Assembly: GCA_003648455.1 (NCBI GenBank)
Contig: QMPG01000154.1
Location: 1-7,404, forward strand
Length of the DNA: 7,404 bases
Source of the DNA: Bacteroidota bacterium
Lineage (GTDB): Bacteria; Bacteroidota; Bacteroidia; Bacteroidales; B39-G9
Direction: 5' to 3'
Part shown: positions 6,198 through 7,404 of the stretch, in pieces
How positions within the stretch are numbered: the stretch's first letter is position 1
Layout: each line of letters starts with the position of its first letter
Notes under the pieces: model-generated
What the model was told of the DNA's origin: nothing
Databases searched by the model: none
The model's input: the letters and a program-made list of their open reading frames with translations, nothing else
Translations under genes and position numbers: made by a program

Positions 6198-7217
6198 TTA
6201 TATGTCTTTAAAAATTTCGGTTTTTTTAAAATTATCAACAATAAGCAGCAACAGCAAAGTTAGAATAAAAGTTGATATTGTTGATATAGTAACAATTAAC
6301 CATCGAACCGGAAATGATTTTTTTTCGGCAATTTGAGCATTATTTACAATAAATTTATGAGGCAAATTCTGATAAGCATCTACTTGAGCTTCGGCATATC
6401 TTTCTTTTAGAGAGCTTAATTGTTTTTTTTCAAATTCCAGATAATTTGTAATTGATACAAAAGGTCCTCCGTATTTTGCCAAGATATCAAGTTGTTGTTT
6501 TAATTTATTCGCAGCTTTTGTATTATCTGCAATAATTGCTTGTGCATAACCATCGCTAATTACTTCCGATTGTTTTTCATATTCAAGAACTCCGTATTTT
6601 CGCATTCCCTGAAGAGAATCTTCAAGTATTTGAATTTGGTTTTTTAAAGAAAAATATTGCTTTTCAACAATCTTAAGTGCTTTAAAGGCTCTTTCTCTTT
6701 GCATATTATTCATTGTGGTGTCAATAAGTGACGCTACATCGTTAGCCATGTCTGCTGCTAATTTGGGATCTGTATCAAGAACTTTAATTTCTATCGACAT
6801 AAACTTAGTTGGAGAGAAAGAGAAATTTTTATTAAACTCTTTGTTAAGTTTTGTTAACGGATAAGCTGAGGCTGTATCAATATTATAGTGTTGAAATAAA
6901 TTGTATTTTTTTATTATTGTATTTTTAATTTCATCTGAATGCAATACCTGTAACAATTGCTCAACCTCCTCTTCTTCACCAAATTTTAATATGTCTTTCG
7001 ACGAAACATTGTCTCTTAACAAATCTTGTGAGATTGAACTTGATGATGTGGGAAATAATATTACAGATGATTCGTAGCGAGGTGTTATTGTGTATGAAAC
7101 AATAATTGAAACAATAATTGCAATAGATGTAATTATTAATAATGGTTTTCTTTTTTTGTATGCAAAAATAATAATATTGCTTGAATTGAAATTAAGTTGA
7201 GCGTCTGAATTGTTCAT
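6198..7217 (-). CDS. wzz: Wzz-type polysaccharide chain-length determinant
   Basis: This inner-membrane polysaccharide co-polymerase is predicted to set the chain length of a surface glycan made by a Wzy-type polymerase. Numbered from ATG 7217 it has 339 residues: a short cytoplasmic N-terminus, a first membrane helix at about 25-43 followed by TPRYESSVILFP (the usual Wzz N-terminal strand), a long periplasmic region with an acidic EEEEVEQLLQ stretch and coiled-coil-prone helices (about 180-280), and a second membrane helix at about 306-327 preceded by FPVRW, the proline-containing entry typical of the family. It ends with a short tail and has no tyrosine-kinase domain or Walker motif. The frame is open to a TTG at 7247, but that TTG is the end of a -7 promoter box (TACTTTTG, 7252-7245), so ATG 7217 is preferred. 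The ligase/polymerase gene follows after 165 bp on the same strand, with a hairpin between them. Confidence 0.85.
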   Translation of the reverse strand: MNNSDAQLNFNSSNIIIFAYKKRKPLLIITSIAIIVSIIVSYTITPRYESSVILFPTSSSSISQDLLRDNVSSKDILKFGEEEEVEQLLQVLHSDEIKNTIIKKYNLFQHYNIDTASAYPLTKLNKEFNKNFSFSPTKFMSIEIKVLDTDPKLAADMANDVASLIDTTMNNMQRERAFKALKIVEKQYFSLKNQIQILEDSLQGMRKYGVLEYEKQSEVISDGYAQAIIADNTKAANKLKQQLDILAKYGGPFVSITNYLEFEKKQLSSLKERYAEAQVDAYQNLPHKFIVNNAQIAEKKSFPVRWLIVTISTISTFILTLLLLLIVDNFKKTEIFKDI

Positions 7218-7244
7218 AATTTTATATATAAAATTTAATTTGGA

Positions 7245-7275
7245 CAAAAGTAAAAAATAATTAACATTCTCTCAA
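7245..7275 (-). promoter_or_regulatory. Bacteroidota-type promoter for wzz
   Basis: On the minus strand, TTG (7275-7273) is followed after 20 bp by TACTTTTG (7252-7245), an exact match to the -7 consensus TAnnTTTG at a spacing reported for this phylum. Transcription would start near 7238-7240, giving a leader of about 21-23 nt before ATG 7217. This is the best promoter match in the window and decides the start codon of wzz. Confidence 0.6.
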
Positions 7276-7339
7276 TAAAAAAAATAAAAGTTTAATGTTT
7301 ATTTTATAAGTCATCTGTAAAAGACGTGATTTTAAATTA

Positions 7340-7378
7340 TTGAGACCTGGCAATTTTTTTTATTTTTACTGTCAGTAA
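7340..7378 (+). promoter_or_regulatory. Possible rightward promoter with a small dyad
   Basis: TTG (7340-7342), an 18-bp spacer and TATTTTTA (7361-7368) give a promoter-like arrangement with the same -7 variant seen at 1818-1825. It overlaps TTACTG-T-CAGTAA (7366-7378), a perfect 6-bp inverted repeat around one base that could be a small operator. Any gene served would begin beyond the right edge. The surrounding 157 bp upstream of wzz show no coding sequence. Weak evidence. Confidence 0.2.
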
Positions 7379-7404
7379 TTTAACCCGCTTTATTCATACA
7401 AAAA

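Noticed and set aside
7218..7247. Ten-codon N-terminal extension of Wzz starting with TTG
   Set aside because: The TTG coincides with the end of a consensus -7 promoter box, and an ATG follows ten codons later, so the extension is probably not translated.
7348..7376. Possible stem CTGGCA/TGTCAG in the region upstream of wzz
   Set aside because: It has six pairs including a wobble and a long T-rich loop, and it competes with the smaller perfect palindrome at 7366-7378.
1..7404. Defence islands, CRISPR arrays, insertion sequences, integrases, tRNA or rRNA genes
   Set aside because: No repeat arrays, transposase or integrase motifs, terminal inverted repeats, or tRNA/rRNA-like sequence were seen on either strand.

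Overview
The window looks like chromosomal DNA of a low-GC member of the Bacteroidota (Bacteroidales or Flavobacteriia-like). The evidence is strongly AT-rich sequence, almost no Shine-Dalgarno sequences ahead of start codons, promoter-like boxes of the Bacteroidota type (TTG ... TAnnTTTG), and proteins whose motifs resemble versions from this phylum (TsaB, EF-P, a secreted DUF3108-like protein, a GAF plus SpoIIE phosphatase). This assignment is from pattern recognition, not a search.

Plus-strand block, 83-4579: five genes in one direction. tsaB (tRNA threonylcarbamoyladenosine synthesis), a class I SAM-dependent methyltransferase of unknown substrate, a secreted DUF3108-like protein, efp (elongation factor P), and a GAF-SpoIIE/PP2C serine/threonine phosphatase. 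Gaps are 45, 96, 85 and 59 bp, so this is a loose cluster rather than a tight operon. Candidate promoters lie before the DUF3108 gene and before efp. tsaB and efp are housekeeping translation genes. The phosphatase is probably the output enzyme of a partner-switching pathway whose partners are not in the window.

Minus-strand block, 7275-4572: a polysaccharide chain-length determinant (Wzz-type) followed by an O-antigen ligase/polymerase-like membrane protein (Wzy_C type). They read towards the plus-strand block, and the last gene's 3' end overlaps that of the phosphatase gene by 8 bp. The Wzz gene has the best promoter in the window (TTG-N20-TACTTTTG, 7245-7275). This shows that the upstream in-frame TTG at 7247 is part of the promoter and that translation should start at ATG 7217. 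A perfect 12-bp inverted repeat followed by a seven-T run sits directly after the wzz stop and may terminate or attenuate transcription before the ligase/polymerase gene. Together the two proteins would control the polymerisation or ligation and the chain length of an undecaprenyl-linked surface glycan. No glycosyltransferase or flippase is present here.

No RNA genes, CRISPR arrays, insertion sequences or integrases were seen, and no stretch longer than 300 bp lacks a gene. I found no convincing evidence of a wholly new system. The most useful second looks are the wzz/wzy control region, the corrected wzz start, the two similar intergenic sequence blocks at 1771-1809 and 6077-6110, and the tail-to-tail overlap.
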